Positions 8,730 to 17,352 of a stretch of DNA of 39,512 nt are shown one piece after another. The notes beneath the pieces are model-generated. The model was not told the origin of the DNA. It was given only the letters and a program-made list of their open reading frames with translations, and did not search any database. Position 1 is the stretch's first letter; every line of letters begins with the position of its first letter. This DNA comes from Bacteroidales bacterium UBA6207 (lineage in GTDB: Bacteria > Bacteroidota > Bacteroidia > Bacteroidales > F082): the NCBI GenBank assembly GCA_002421995.1, contig DISP01000143.1, positions 1-39,512 on the forward strand, read 5' to 3'. Position numbers and translations under genes: made by a program.

Positions 8730-9491
8730 CTAGTAAATGTAAACTTTTGAACCCATTTTCAAGGTGTTAAAAACATCTTCCAGATCTTCATCTCCCATGC
8801 GGATACAGCCATGTGTTACAGGCAGTCCGAGAAAACGTTTATACAGCGTTCCATGAATCATATAACCGTAGCCAAGACTAAGGCTGTAGTCTCCTAAAGT
8901 GCCATACTCAAACCGGGAAGGATGATTGGCTGAGGGCACTTTTTGTCCTTCTTCGATAAAGGCCCAGTCCGGACGTTTCCACACAGGGTCTTTTGTTTTC
9001 TTGAGAACCTTGAGCTGGCCCCTGGGGGTTTTAAACATCCATTGCTTGTTGTCGCTCGCTTTAAGAACCGTAAAACTTCCGGTCGAAACCAATCCGTCGC
9101 GCAATAGTTTGCTGTCGGCGTCATACAATTTAAAATGATTGGTTGTTGTGTTAATCACGATATAGGATTGTTTTGGCAGGAAGGCTTTTAATGCCTTGTC
9201 GGTATTATCAACTTCTGCTTTTAACTCTTTTTGATATTTCTTGGGATTCGATGAAGCAAGTCTGGCAAACGATGCTTCGTGGTTGTTCGACTTAAGATAT
9301 GTCAACGCTATTTCCTGAAAGTAAAGCTGGTTTTGCAACAGTTTAAATGTCAGGAAAAAAGATAGAAGCAGGGCTGAAATGAGCACAAAATACCTGGCTT
9401 TTCTTATTCTGCCACCGCTGTTTGACGACTGTTTTCGCTGAGATGATACAGGCGTTGTATCCTGTATTTGTGTATTGCGGTATTGATTCAT
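8730..9491 (-). CDS. Membrane-anchored L,D-transpeptidase (YkuD domain)
   Basis: From the ATG at 9491 the product is 253 residues with a transmembrane anchor at about 34-52 and a periplasmic YkuD domain (about 108-253). The catalytic signature is MIHGTLYK then VTHGCIRMGDEDL, with nucleophile C229, H227 and R231. Such enzymes form 3-3 peptidoglycan crosslinks or attach proteins to meso-diaminopimelate. In-frame starts at 9539 and 9515 would overlap the upstream transpeptidase gene (stop at 9496-9498); the 9491 start avoids this and has GGAAAA before it. It is the middle gene of a likely three-gene operon. Confidence 0.9.
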   Translation of the reverse strand: MNQYRNTQIQDTTPVSSQRKQSSNSGGRIRKARYFVLISALLLSFFLTFKLLQNQLYFQEIALTYLKSNNHEASFARLASSNPKKYQKELKAEVDNTDKALKAFLPKQSYIVINTTTNHFKLYDADSKLLRDGLVSTGSFTVLKASDNKQWMFKTPRGQLKVLKKTKDPVWKRPDWAFIEEGQKVPSANHPSRFEYGTLGDYSLSLGYGYMIHGTLYKRFLGLPVTHGCIRMGDEDLEDVFNTLKMGSKVYIY

Positions 9492-9495
9492 TACA

Positions 9496-10668
9496 TTATT
9501 TTCCGTTAATTTCATGAAGACTCCTAAGCGATCCAACAATGGTTATTGGTGTTCCTGTGCTAACATAATTCCATAATCGGTCCATATCATCGTTTGTGAG
9601 AGCTACACATCCGTCGGTCCAGTTGAGTCCTTTTCCACCACCGCCGTGAAGCTCGATCAGGTTTCCGATTCCTTTTTTGGGAATACTTCCGTTACGTACG
9701 TTGGCACTATATCTGGCTTTATCTTCGTCGTTAGGATAATTAATCAGCAATGCTTTATAATATGTGGTTTGACTTCCTGATTTTTTCTTTGTTATGAAGT
9801 ATTTGCCTTCCGGAGTAGCTTTATCTCCTCTGAATTTTTTTGTACCGATCCAATTCTGGCCAAGCTCTGCATTGAATCGCCTGATTTCTTTTCCGTCTTT
9901 GTAAACGTAACAGGTTTGTGCAAATTTGTCAACAACAATTGCGGTTGAACCGTTTTTTCGCGACCAGTCAACTGTTTCCTGATGCCAGCGTTTCCATTTT
10001 GAAAGGTCGGCGAAGTAACTGCTCAGGTGCGCATGTGCTGCATCTACTGATTTGCTTATCAGATTGTTGGCCTCATCAAGGTTGTTTACAACGAGCAGAT
10101 AAGCTTTTCTTTCATACGCTTTTTTTGATTCGAGGTATTTTAGTTTGGCATTGGTAAAATCTTTTCTTGCTTTTTTGTTTAACGGTAAGTCGGCATAGTT
10201 TTCGTCGAAATGATCAATTTTGTGACTAACCAGTTCCAGTTTCTTCAGCAAAGATTCACTCAGGTTTGCTTTGTCTTCGGTCATTTTCTTTACAGCTTCG
10301 TCTGTTTTAGAGCTGGCACTTTCAACCAGTTGGATCACTGTTTTATAATTCCGAAGAAAGAATGCTTTCTCATTTTCTTTTTGAAGGGCTTCTTTTGCGC
10401 CTTCATAAAAAATCTCAGCCTCTTTTATGAGTGAAGGGGCGTATTTTTCTGCTTCCTGTTCCTTGGCTGTTGCAATGCTTCTGTGACAAAGCTCCAGGCT
10501 TGAAAGCGGTGGATTTGGCGATAAAATATAAAGTGCCGCAAAAGTAGAGAGTGTGAGAAATAATAGTATGACAAGGATAAATAGTATTTTTTTCATTGGC
10601 GATTTTGTGGCTGTTTTCTTTCTTTGTTGACTTTCAGATGCTAAATAAAAATTTTCCCTCTTTTTCAC
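9496..10668 (-). CDS. Membrane-anchored L,D-transpeptidase with N-terminal helical repeats
   Basis: A 390-residue protein: basic cytoplasmic tail (1-26), transmembrane anchor (27-49), two helical segments (about 62-135 and 165-215) and a C-terminal YkuD domain (about 240-380). The catalytic motif is ELHGGGG followed by TDGCVALTNDDM, nucleophile C354. The first helical segment resembles the start of the lipoprotein encoded at 10818-11423 (shared pattern SI-AT-K, EAE-Y-P, FR-YK), like DUF4398-type helices. Translation starts at GTG 10668 or at ATG 10596, which would begin right before the anchor. It heads the operon with the second transpeptidase and the membrane protein. Confidence 0.9.
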   Translation of the reverse strand: MKKRENFYLASESQQRKKTATKSPMKKILFILVILLFLTLSTFAALYILSPNPPLSSLELCHRSIATAKEQEAEKYAPSLIKEAEIFYEGAKEALQKENEKAFFLRNYKTVIQLVESASSKTDEAVKKMTEDKANLSESLLKKLELVSHKIDHFDENYADLPLNKKARKDFTNAKLKYLESKKAYERKAYLLVVNNLDEANNLISKSVDAAHAHLSSYFADLSKWKRWHQETVDWSRKNGSTAIVVDKFAQTCYVYKDGKEIRRFNAELGQNWIGTKKFRGDKATPEGKYFITKKKSGSQTTYYKALLINYPNDEDKARYSANVRNGSIPKKGIGNLIELHGGGGKGLNWTDGCVALTNDDMDRLWNYVSTGTPITIVGSLRSLHEINGK

Positions 10669-10673
10669 GGCTG

Positions 10674-10681
10674 CAAAAATA
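10674..10681 (-). promoter_or_regulatory. Predicted -7 element of the L,D-transpeptidase operon
   Basis: On the minus strand TATTTTTG matches TAnnTTTG only five bases before the GTG at 10668. Either the transcript is nearly leaderless or translation starts at the ATG 10596. Confidence 0.45.
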
Positions 10682-10729
10682 TTGAATTTTTACATTGCTA
10701 AATCTTGTTCTGTATAGTTTTCAAACAAG

Positions 10730-10765
10730 ACAAAACCCCGGGAGGATATCCTTCCGGGGTTTTGT
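10730..10765 (-). terminator. Hairpin terminator downstream of the helical lipoprotein gene
   Basis: An almost perfect inverted repeat: ACAAAACCCCGG on one arm and CCGGGGTTTTGT on the other, with a self-complementary centre (AGGATATCCT). It lies about 53 bases after the lipoprotein stop and before the transpeptidase promoter. It is the strongest GC-rich hairpin in the window. Confidence 0.8.
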
Positions 10766-10817
10766 TGTAAGTGCTTTACTTCCAGTGATTCAAAATGCAC
10801 TGTGAGGTAAGAAGATC

Positions 10818-11423
10818 TTACTTGCGACCGCCTTTTTTCTTGGCAATAGCTTCTTCCAATTCAGTTTTCAAAGAAGCAGCTTTTTCGCCGGCAGCTTTAA
10901 CTTTGTCAAGAGCTGTGAGGTAGTCACCGTTGTTGATGAGGGTGGAAACCTCGGCAAGGAATGACTCAACTAAAACCACATCCCCCTGAATGGCTTCGAG
11001 AGCTTCCTTGCCTTCTTTTCCTTTGGGTGCAGCAGCCAATAATTCTTTTACTTCAGCAACCAATGTTGTAACTTCAGCAAGAGACTGTTGTGCTTGATTT
11101 TTTACTTCTTCCTTACGGGTAGCAGCGTTGGTTTTAACTTGTTCTGACAAGCTCATAACGTTGTTCAAAGTAGCAGTAGCTTTTTTGTAGCTTCTGAAAA
11201 GAGCAAATTTTGCATTCTGGTTTTCAACTTCCAACAAAGCAACATTCAATGAATCTTGTAATGCTTTGAATTCAGCTGGTACATAGCGTTCTGCTTCAAC
11301 AGCTTTTGTAGCTTCGATAGAAGCTTTAGCGTTGGTGATTTCTACTTCAGGAGCTTTAGCGCAGCTTGTGAAAAGTACGCCGGCAATTGCAAACGCAAAA
11401 ACGGTTTTTAAGAGATTTCTCAT
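10818..11423 (-). CDS. Helical lipoprotein ending in lysine, paralogous to the transpeptidase stalk
   Basis: A 201-residue lipoprotein: signal peptide with lipobox LFTSC (Cys21), then almost entirely alpha-helical, Ala/Glu/Lys-rich sequence and a basic tail ending KKKGGRK. Residues 34-83 align by eye with residues 64-113 of the L,D-transpeptidase at 9496-10668 (SI-AT, EAE-Y-P, FR-YK), so the two share a DUF4398-like helical module. A second related helix pair lies at about 140-190. It has its own terminator. An all-helical outer-membrane lipoprotein with a C-terminal lysine beside L,D-transpeptidases recalls Braun's lipoprotein; a tethering role is inference only. Confidence 0.85.
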   Translation of the reverse strand: MRNLLKTVFAFAIAGVLFTSCAKAPEVEITNAKASIEATKAVEAERYVPAEFKALQDSLNVALLEVENQNAKFALFRSYKKATATLNNVMSLSEQVKTNAATRKEEVKNQAQQSLAEVTTLVAEVKELLAAAPKGKEGKEALEAIQGDVVLVESFLAEVSTLINNGDYLTALDKVKAAGEKAASLKTELEEAIAKKKGGRK

Positions 11424-11567
11424 TTTAATAATTGTTATTTGTTAATAATAGTATTTAATCGTGTCCCTAATATTCAAACACCGTGCCAGAAAACGTAACA
11501 AACAGAATGTCAATAAAATAGTAATATTCGGTTTTGAGCCGCTGCTCTTTTCAAGCTGAATTGCCTG

Positions 11568-11604
11568 TTTTTTTGACTTTTTTTCAGACAGTCTGTCAAA
11601 AAAA
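11568..11604 (-). terminator. Probable terminator of the kinase/regulator operon
   Basis: An inverted repeat TTTTTTTGAC / GTCAAAAAAA flanks a 17-base loop, starting a few bases after the response regulator stop at 11611. The stem is mostly A/T but provides a run of T on the transcribed side. Confidence 0.5.
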
Positions 11605-11610
11605 AATACA

Positions 11611-13023
11611 CTAATTTTCAGAATTCTCCTGCTGGTGTATTTTAAACTTCTCCATGCGTTCATAGAGCATCGCCCTTGAAATGCCAAGCAAACGCGATGC
11701 CTTGGCCTGGTTCCATCGGGTATGGTGCAGGGTTTTCTCGACCAGTTCTTTCTCGGTTTGCTCAATCACATATTTATAAAGGTGTCCGTCGTAGGCGTCA
11801 AGATCTGAAGGAATGGCTAACCTGGTTTCTTTTTGGGTTTGCTGATTGTTTTTAATATCAGATTTAAGTTCCGACTCTAATAAATCCGGGGTAATAACGT
11901 TGTTTTTGCTAAGCAAAATTGTTCTTTTTATCAGATTTTCAAGCTGACGAACATTTCCCGGCCAATGATGATTCATAAGTAAATCAAGGCTTTCGGGTGG
12001 GAGTGAGGTAGCCGGGCGTTTCATTTCGTTTGTATAACGTGCCAGAAAATAATTTGCCAGCACAGGAATATCACCTGCACGCATACGCAATGGCGGGATG
12101 GTAATGGTCACTACTTTCAGCCGATAAAACAAATCTTCCCTGAAGCGTCCTTCTGCGATGGCTTGTTCCAGGTTTTTATTGGAGGCTGATACGATACGCA
12201 CGTTTGTCGAAATTGATTTGTTGCTTCCAAGGCGCTCAAAAGTTCCATCCTGCAACACACGCAGCAATTTTGCCTGAAGCGTGAGACTCATGTCGGCAAT
12301 TTCATCCATAAAGAGTGTGCCGCCGTTGGCTTGTTCAAACTTTCCGGGTTTCGGTTGACTTGCATCGGTAAATGCACCTTTGTCATACCCAAACAATTCG
12401 CTTTCGAGTAAATTATCCGGAATGGCGGCACAGTTTATGGCTATAAAAGGCTTTTCAGTTCTGTCACTATACCTGTGAAGCGCCCTCGCCACCAGTTCTT
12501 TTCCCGTTCCACTCTCGCCCGAAATCAGTACACTTACATCCGCTGCCGCAACCCTCCCGATCATTTTGAAAACTTCTTTCATCGAAGCACTTTGACCAAC
12601 AATTTCGCCGGGATGGATGTTTTGTGTTTGTTCATTTCGCGACAACTCATTGTTTGATAATACTTTAATGCTTAAAGCTTCTTTTACCAGGGTTTTGAGT
12701 CGTTCGATGTCAAAAGGTTTTTCGATGTATTCGAACGCACCATATTTCATCGCGCCAATAACTCTTTCAGTGGTGCCAAAAGCTGTCATGATTATTACCG
12801 GCAGATTCGGATGTATGACTTTCACGCGCTGAATGGCTTCAAGGCCACTGATGCCAGGCATTTCAATATCCATCAAAACCAGATCAAACGTTTCTTTTTT
12901 TAAAATGTTTATGGCTTCGAGTCCATTGCTTGCTTCTGAAATGGAAGTTTCATTGTCGCGGAAAAACTTCCGGAACGAATACCTCACATTGTCTTCATCA
13001 TCAACAATCAGAATTTTTTTCAT
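11611..13023 (-). CDS. NtrC-family sigma-54-dependent response regulator
   Basis: A 470-residue transcription activator. An N-terminal receiver domain (1-115) has the phosphoacceptor D52 (LVLMDIEMPG) with acidic D8/D9 and K102. The AAA+ domain (about 138-375) has Walker A GESGTGKE (169-176), Walker B GGTLFMDE (234-241) and the sigma-54 contact loop as GAFTDA (216-221) instead of GAFTGA. A Fis-type helix-turn-helix (about 436-462) ends the protein. It should bind upstream enhancer sites and drive RpoN-dependent transcription; rpoN itself lies at 32366-33856. Its start overlaps the kinase stop by four bases, so the two are a translationally coupled two-component pair. Confidence 0.93.
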   Translation of the reverse strand: MKKILIVDDEDNVRYSFRKFFRDNETSISEASNGLEAINILKKETFDLVLMDIEMPGISGLEAIQRVKVIHPNLPVIIMTAFGTTERVIGAMKYGAFEYIEKPFDIERLKTLVKEALSIKVLSNNELSRNEQTQNIHPGEIVGQSASMKEVFKMIGRVAAADVSVLISGESGTGKELVARALHRYSDRTEKPFIAINCAAIPDNLLESELFGYDKGAFTDASQPKPGKFEQANGGTLFMDEIADMSLTLQAKLLRVLQDGTFERLGSNKSISTNVRIVSASNKNLEQAIAEGRFREDLFYRLKVVTITIPPLRMRAGDIPVLANYFLARYTNEMKRPATSLPPESLDLLMNHHWPGNVRQLENLIKRTILLSKNNVITPDLLESELKSDIKNNQQTQKETRLAIPSDLDAYDGHLYKYVIEQTEKELVEKTLHHTRWNQAKASRLLGISRAMLYERMEKFKIHQQENSEN

Positions 13024-14531
13024 GCCTTATAAACGTTGTCAAGTGGAAGAAAGAGCGAAAAACAAGCGCCTTTTTTGGTGTTGTTTCGGGCTTTAATATA
13101 GCCGTGATGCAGGTCGGCGATGCGTTGCGAGATGCTGAGTCCCAGTCCGATGCCTTGTTCCTTGGCCCTCACAAAGGGATCGAAGAGCGTGTCGCGGATT
13201 TCGTCGGGAATGCCTGGTCCGGCGTCAACAACATCAATCACCAGCATTGGAATCAGTTGTGGCTCAATGATTTCTTTACGGCTGATAATCCGGATGGTTC
13301 CACCTTTTGGCATCACTTCAACAGCATTGTTGAGCAAATTTAGCATTACCTGTTTAATCATATTTGGATCGGCGCGTAGTGTAAGGCTGTTGTCTTCAAC
13401 CAATGTTTCAATTTCGATATTGCTTTGTTTGAAACGCGCTTGCATGAGCTGCAAAACGGGTTTGATACAGTCTTCAGGTGTAATTGTTTGGAGTTGAGGC
13501 TTGGCTGGTCGTGCATATTTGAGAAAGTTTTGCAGAAAATCTTCCATCCGGCTTATTTCATGAAGCATAATTTCCAGATCATCTTTTTGTTCCTGATTTG
13601 CCTGTAATTCGTTTAACAAACTGTGTATTAACATTTTGATAGATGTGAGCGGATTACGTATCTCATGTGCAAGGGCAGGGGCAATGCGTCCGATAGCTGC
13701 AAATCGTGCCGAACGTTCGAGCAATTCGCGGTTTTGTCTGAGGTCTTCATTGGCTTTGGAGATGCGCCCGATTAACCTGTTGATATGCAAATCAAGCTCT
13801 TCGAGTTCTTTGCCGGGTGTCATCCTGATATGTTCAACTACTTCGCTGCCGGCTGCATCCCGCACCTTTAAAACAAGCTTATATATCGGATTCAAAATGA
13901 TTCGGGCAATCAACCAGCCGAGTATCAAACCCATAATGATGCCACTGATTCCAAGTGAATAGATCGAAACAGTGATGATGTTGTCATTGGTTTGTATGCT
14001 TTTTTCAAGCACGGCATGCGTTTGCTCTTTAATATCTATCAGTGTATTTGTTTTTTCTTCAATGGTGTTGATCAGATCCTGACTTGCCAAAACAATCAGT
14101 GCATTGGGTTGACTCAGCTTACCCTGGCGGTGCATCTCGATGGCGTTCCGCATTGTTTGCTCATAATTGGAAAACAGTGCTGATATTTGGGAGATTAACT
14201 TCTTTTCTTCTTCTTTCTGGGCTGATTGTCCCGACTTTTCAAGCAAACCTAAAAATGTTTTTTGTTCTGATTCAACAACCTTTAGCTGTTCATCGCTTTT
14301 GTCAAACAGGTGCGTAAGCGAAGCTGCTCTAACGCGGTAGAGCGCAAGCCGAAGCTCCTGCGCATTGCGGGTGCTTATCACGTTTTCTGTGATTAGCAAG
14401 CGGGTGTTTTCCTGTAGTTGATAAATGTATGAAATGATCAGGTAGCCACCTGCAAGCAACAGGGCTATACTAACCAGCGACCAGACGATCATCTGGTAAC
14501 TGAGATGAAATTTCAGCTTTGGAATCCGCAT
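13020..14531 (-). CDS. Membrane sensor histidine kinase
   Basis: A 503-residue sensor kinase. Transmembrane segments lie at about 13-37 and 186-214, enclosing a roughly 150-residue, mostly helical periplasmic sensor region (four-helix-bundle type). A HAMP-like linker (about 210-262) follows, then the HisKA domain with phosphorylated H289 (ALAHEIRNPLTS) and a HATPase domain with N box NLLNNAVEVM, G1 DAGPGIPDEI and G2 GIGLGLSIS. It phosphorylates the NtrC-type regulator encoded immediately downstream with a four-base overlap. The signal cannot be inferred. Confidence 0.93.
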   Translation of the reverse strand: MRIPKLKFHLSYQMIVWSLVSIALLLAGGYLIISYIYQLQENTRLLITENVISTRNAQELRLALYRVRAASLTHLFDKSDEQLKVVESEQKTFLGLLEKSGQSAQKEEEKKLISQISALFSNYEQTMRNAIEMHRQGKLSQPNALIVLASQDLINTIEEKTNTLIDIKEQTHAVLEKSIQTNDNIITVSIYSLGISGIIMGLILGWLIARIILNPIYKLVLKVRDAAGSEVVEHIRMTPGKELEELDLHINRLIGRISKANEDLRQNRELLERSARFAAIGRIAPALAHEIRNPLTSIKMLIHSLLNELQANQEQKDDLEIMLHEISRMEDFLQNFLKYARPAKPQLQTITPEDCIKPVLQLMQARFKQSNIEIETLVEDNSLTLRADPNMIKQVMLNLLNNAVEVMPKGGTIRIISRKEIIEPQLIPMLVIDVVDAGPGIPDEIRDTLFDPFVRAKEQGIGLGLSISQRIADLHHGYIKARNNTKKGACFSLFLPLDNVYKA

Positions 14532-14557
14532 CTTAATATGTGTCTAAACAGTTGATG

Positions 14558-14565
14558 CAAATGTA
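14558..14565 (-). promoter_or_regulatory. Predicted -7 element of the two-component operon
   Basis: On the minus strand TACATTTG matches TAnnTTTG, 26 bases before the kinase ATG at 14531. Confidence 0.45.
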
Positions 14566-14630
14566 GTTAATTATGGCAATTACACATCATAGTTTTATCA
14601 GCGGGCGAAAGATCACTAAGCCAATTTTCT

Positions 14631-15620
14631 CTAATACATCTTACCGGAAGAAGTAAAACCGGCTCCAATCCATGATTGATTTTTAAAAACTTGCGCCACT
14701 GCTTCTTCATATTTTTCAAAGTCAGTGCTTCTCCGGATAAGCCTCCAGGCAAGCGTTGGCTCTGAAAACGAAAGACTTAGATATGACCAAAGCTCTTTCA
14801 TTCGGCCAATCACTGCCGGGTTGTCGGCTTTTGCTTTTCTGCGCGTAAGATAGAGTTGCATGATGAAACGGTAAACTATATCTTTTCGGATTGAATAGTC
14901 ATTTGGTGCAATCGCTTTGATGTCGGCAGCAAGAAAAGGATCGGCCAGTATTCCCCTGCCAAGCATCCATTTGCTGACCTGCGGAAATCGCGTTCCGAGC
15001 AAAGTGTAATCAGTCAAATTAAAAATATCACCGTTGTAAACGATTGATCCCGTATAGTTGGATACTATGTTTGCAAACTTTTCGTGGTCCGGCTTTCCGC
15101 CATACATCTGTGTGCCCAACCGTGCATGAACAATGAGCTCACTCAGCTGCATCTGTTCAAAAATCGGAATTAGTTCGTCAATTTCGTTGCTTCCGTAGTA
15201 ACCTAATCTGCATTTGATACTAAAATCTGTTTTGAAATTTCCGGCAGTTCCTTGTGCGATTTTGGCTACCAAATCGGAATAGGGCATGAGTCCGGAGCCT
15301 CTTTTTTTTCGGGCAACTTGCGGATAGGGACAGCCCATATTGAGATTCACTTCTTTGTAGCCAAGCTTCGCACATTGTTCACTAAAGCGTATTATTTCAT
15401 CAGGATCGTTGCTAAGAAGCTGAGGAACAAGATTATGTATGTTGTTTGTTGCCGGAGCAATTTCTTGCGTGCGCAGATTTTTGCTGTTTTCGGTGTGAAT
15501 TCCCGAGAAAAAAGGAGTAAAAAATTTGTCTATTCCCTCAAAATGATCAGCAAACACATTTCTGAAATGAACATCCGTAATTCCTTGAAATGGGCCAAGG
15601 TGCAGTTCTGTTTTCTTCAA
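14631..15620 (-). CDS. tRNA-dihydrouridine synthase
   Basis: A 329-residue FMN-dependent Dus family enzyme that reduces uridine to dihydrouridine in tRNA with NADPH. The TIM barrel starts at LGPFQGITDVHFR; the catalytic cysteine is C97 in NLNMGCPYP; FMN-phosphate binding is suggested by NGDIFNL and MLGRGILADPF. The HARLGTQMYGGKPDHEKF stretch is also typical. The exact subfamily (DusB/DusC-like) is uncertain. It begins 12 bases after lnt on the same strand and is likely cotranscribed from the lnt promoter. Confidence 0.92.
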   Translation of the reverse strand: MKKTELHLGPFQGITDVHFRNVFADHFEGIDKFFTPFFSGIHTENSKNLRTQEIAPATNNIHNLVPQLLSNDPDEIIRFSEQCAKLGYKEVNLNMGCPYPQVARKKRGSGLMPYSDLVAKIAQGTAGNFKTDFSIKCRLGYYGSNEIDELIPIFEQMQLSELIVHARLGTQMYGGKPDHEKFANIVSNYTGSIVYNGDIFNLTDYTLLGTRFPQVSKWMLGRGILADPFLAADIKAIAPNDYSIRKDIVYRFIMQLYLTRRKAKADNPAVIGRMKELWSYLSLSFSEPTLAWRLIRRSTDFEKYEEAVAQVFKNQSWIGAGFTSSGKMY

Positions 15621-15632
15621 AGCAGCTTAATC

Positions 15633-17255
15633 TTATTGATTAGGAAGTGATTTTTTAGGCAGAAGCATTCGTGCGATGGTACTCACAGCAAAAATTAAAC
15701 TAATAAACACTGCAATACGTGAAAGGTAATCGCCATATTTTACAAAAAATGTAAGCGATTCATTGGCAAGCAATTGCTGTTTGATAACTGCCTGCTCCAT
15801 ATAAGGAGTGGCTTGATAAATATCGCCACGCTGATCAATAAAGCCCGAAATGCCTGTATTGGCAGAGCGTGCAATGCTTCGGCGGGTTTCGATGGCCCTG
15901 AGTCGCGCAAAACTAAGGTGTTGTTTGTGGCCCGGGCTGTTACCCCACCAACCGTCGTTTGTGATGATAAAGATAAGGTTGGCTCCATTTCTGATAAATT
16001 CTGCAACAAATTCGCCATAGACTGATTCGTAACAAATTACAGGTGCCACCCTGAAGCTGCCGTCTTTATGTTTGAATATTTTTCTGACGTTGTCCACTTT
16101 CAGTGTTCCAACTGTACCTCCCAGATTGATGGCAAAATCATTCAGTGGGCGAAGAATACGCCACGACGGCATCATTTCAACACCGGGTGTGAGTTTTGAT
16201 TTATGGTAAAACTGTGTGTTTGCACTCGTGTCGAGGCAAAAGGCTGTGTTGTGTGCAAAATAATATCCTTCGGATCGTCTGAATTTTCTTGCAGCATGGT
16301 CGTTTTCTTTGCCAGCCGGAACGTGGCTAAAGGTACTCGCACCTATAACAAACGTGATGTTCGGATGCTGTCCAATAAAGTCTTTGATTTGTTGCAGACT
16401 CGCTGATTTGTCAGTGAGCTCCATCCAGATTTCTTCCTGTATGGCCGATTCTGGCGACACAACATACAGTGTTTGAGGGCTTATAGCTCTGGCTGCCAAA
16501 CTCAGATTCCTGTTTACAACTTCTGAAGGCGGCAACTCATATTGTTCTGTATAAGGATCAAAATTGGGCTGCACAACAACAACTTCGGCAGATTTGCCTT
16601 TTTCGGTGTAGTTTTGGTAAATGAGCAAGGAGACAATAAGTGGGAAAACCAAAACTATCAGCGTAAGACTTAGATGCTTCTTAAACGAAACAGACCGGAG
16701 TGAGCTTTCATTATAAGCTTTATATGTCTTATAAATCAATATGTTACTTAATAAGACCCAAAATGTTCCACCTGCGCTTCCGGTGTATTCATACCACTGT
16801 ATCCAGCTGTGTTTTGATGCAAACACATGTCCAAGATTAAGCCAGGGCCAACTCAGATCCCAATCCAGGTGAAACCATTCCCAGCTCATCCAGTAAAAAA
16901 TGAGCACTAAAAATCCTTTCGAATTATTATAGAGTTTGATTTTGGTGAGGTGAAAAAGCCAAAACACCGAGGTCATAAACAAGCTGTTCAGGCCTATGGC
17001 CATGATCGCTCCAAAATCGGTTGAGTTCCATATCCACCATGTTGTGAGGATATTCCATACAACAAAGCTTAGATAGGCATACCCAAACATACCTTTAATG
17101 CGTGCGTTGCCTTTTGTTCCACCCATTTCATCCTGAAGCCGGAGCAATGGCACGAACGCAAAAAAAGCAAGTGGAGCAAAACCATTTGCCGGCCATGCAA
17201 GGCTTAAAAGAAGAGCAGTTGACAAAGACAAACCAAAGCGTTGAAGCCTGTTCAT
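15633..17255 (-). CDS. lnt: Apolipoprotein N-acyltransferase
   Basis: A 540-residue inner-membrane enzyme that adds the third acyl chain to the N-terminal cysteine of lipoproteins. The N-terminal half has several transmembrane segments (about 10-215), the C-terminal half a nitrilase domain with the catalytic triad E269 (SPESAI), K352 (YHKSKLTPG) and C408 (VICYES), equivalent to E. coli E267/K335/C387. A last transmembrane helix lies near 510-530. It leads a two-gene operon with dus. Its substrates would include the DUF4837, helical and GldD lipoproteins of this window. Confidence 0.94.
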   Translation of the reverse strand: MNRLQRFGLSLSTALLLSLAWPANGFAPLAFFAFVPLLRLQDEMGGTKGNARIKGMFGYAYLSFVVWNILTTWWIWNSTDFGAIMAIGLNSLFMTSVFWLFHLTKIKLYNNSKGFLVLIFYWMSWEWFHLDWDLSWPWLNLGHVFASKHSWIQWYEYTGSAGGTFWVLLSNILIYKTYKAYNESSLRSVSFKKHLSLTLIVLVFPLIVSLLIYQNYTEKGKSAEVVVVQPNFDPYTEQYELPPSEVVNRNLSLAARAISPQTLYVVSPESAIQEEIWMELTDKSASLQQIKDFIGQHPNITFVIGASTFSHVPAGKENDHAARKFRRSEGYYFAHNTAFCLDTSANTQFYHKSKLTPGVEMMPSWRILRPLNDFAINLGGTVGTLKVDNVRKIFKHKDGSFRVAPVICYESVYGEFVAEFIRNGANLIFIITNDGWWGNSPGHKQHLSFARLRAIETRRSIARSANTGISGFIDQRGDIYQATPYMEQAVIKQQLLANESLTFFVKYGDYLSRIAVFISLIFAVSTIARMLLPKKSLPNQ

Positions 17256-17272
17256 ATCCTTTACTTTTTGAG

Positions 17273-17280
17273 CAAAATTA
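17273..17280 (-). promoter_or_regulatory. Predicted -7 element of the lnt-dus operon
   Basis: On the minus strand TAATTTTG matches TAnnTTTG, 17 bases before the lnt ATG at 17255. Confidence 0.5.
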
Positions 17281-17352
17281 GTGATCTTCTGTTTTCACGA
17301 ACCGTTCAGCAGCATTACTTTGTGGTTAATTTTCCTTTGAAAGCTATTGCGC

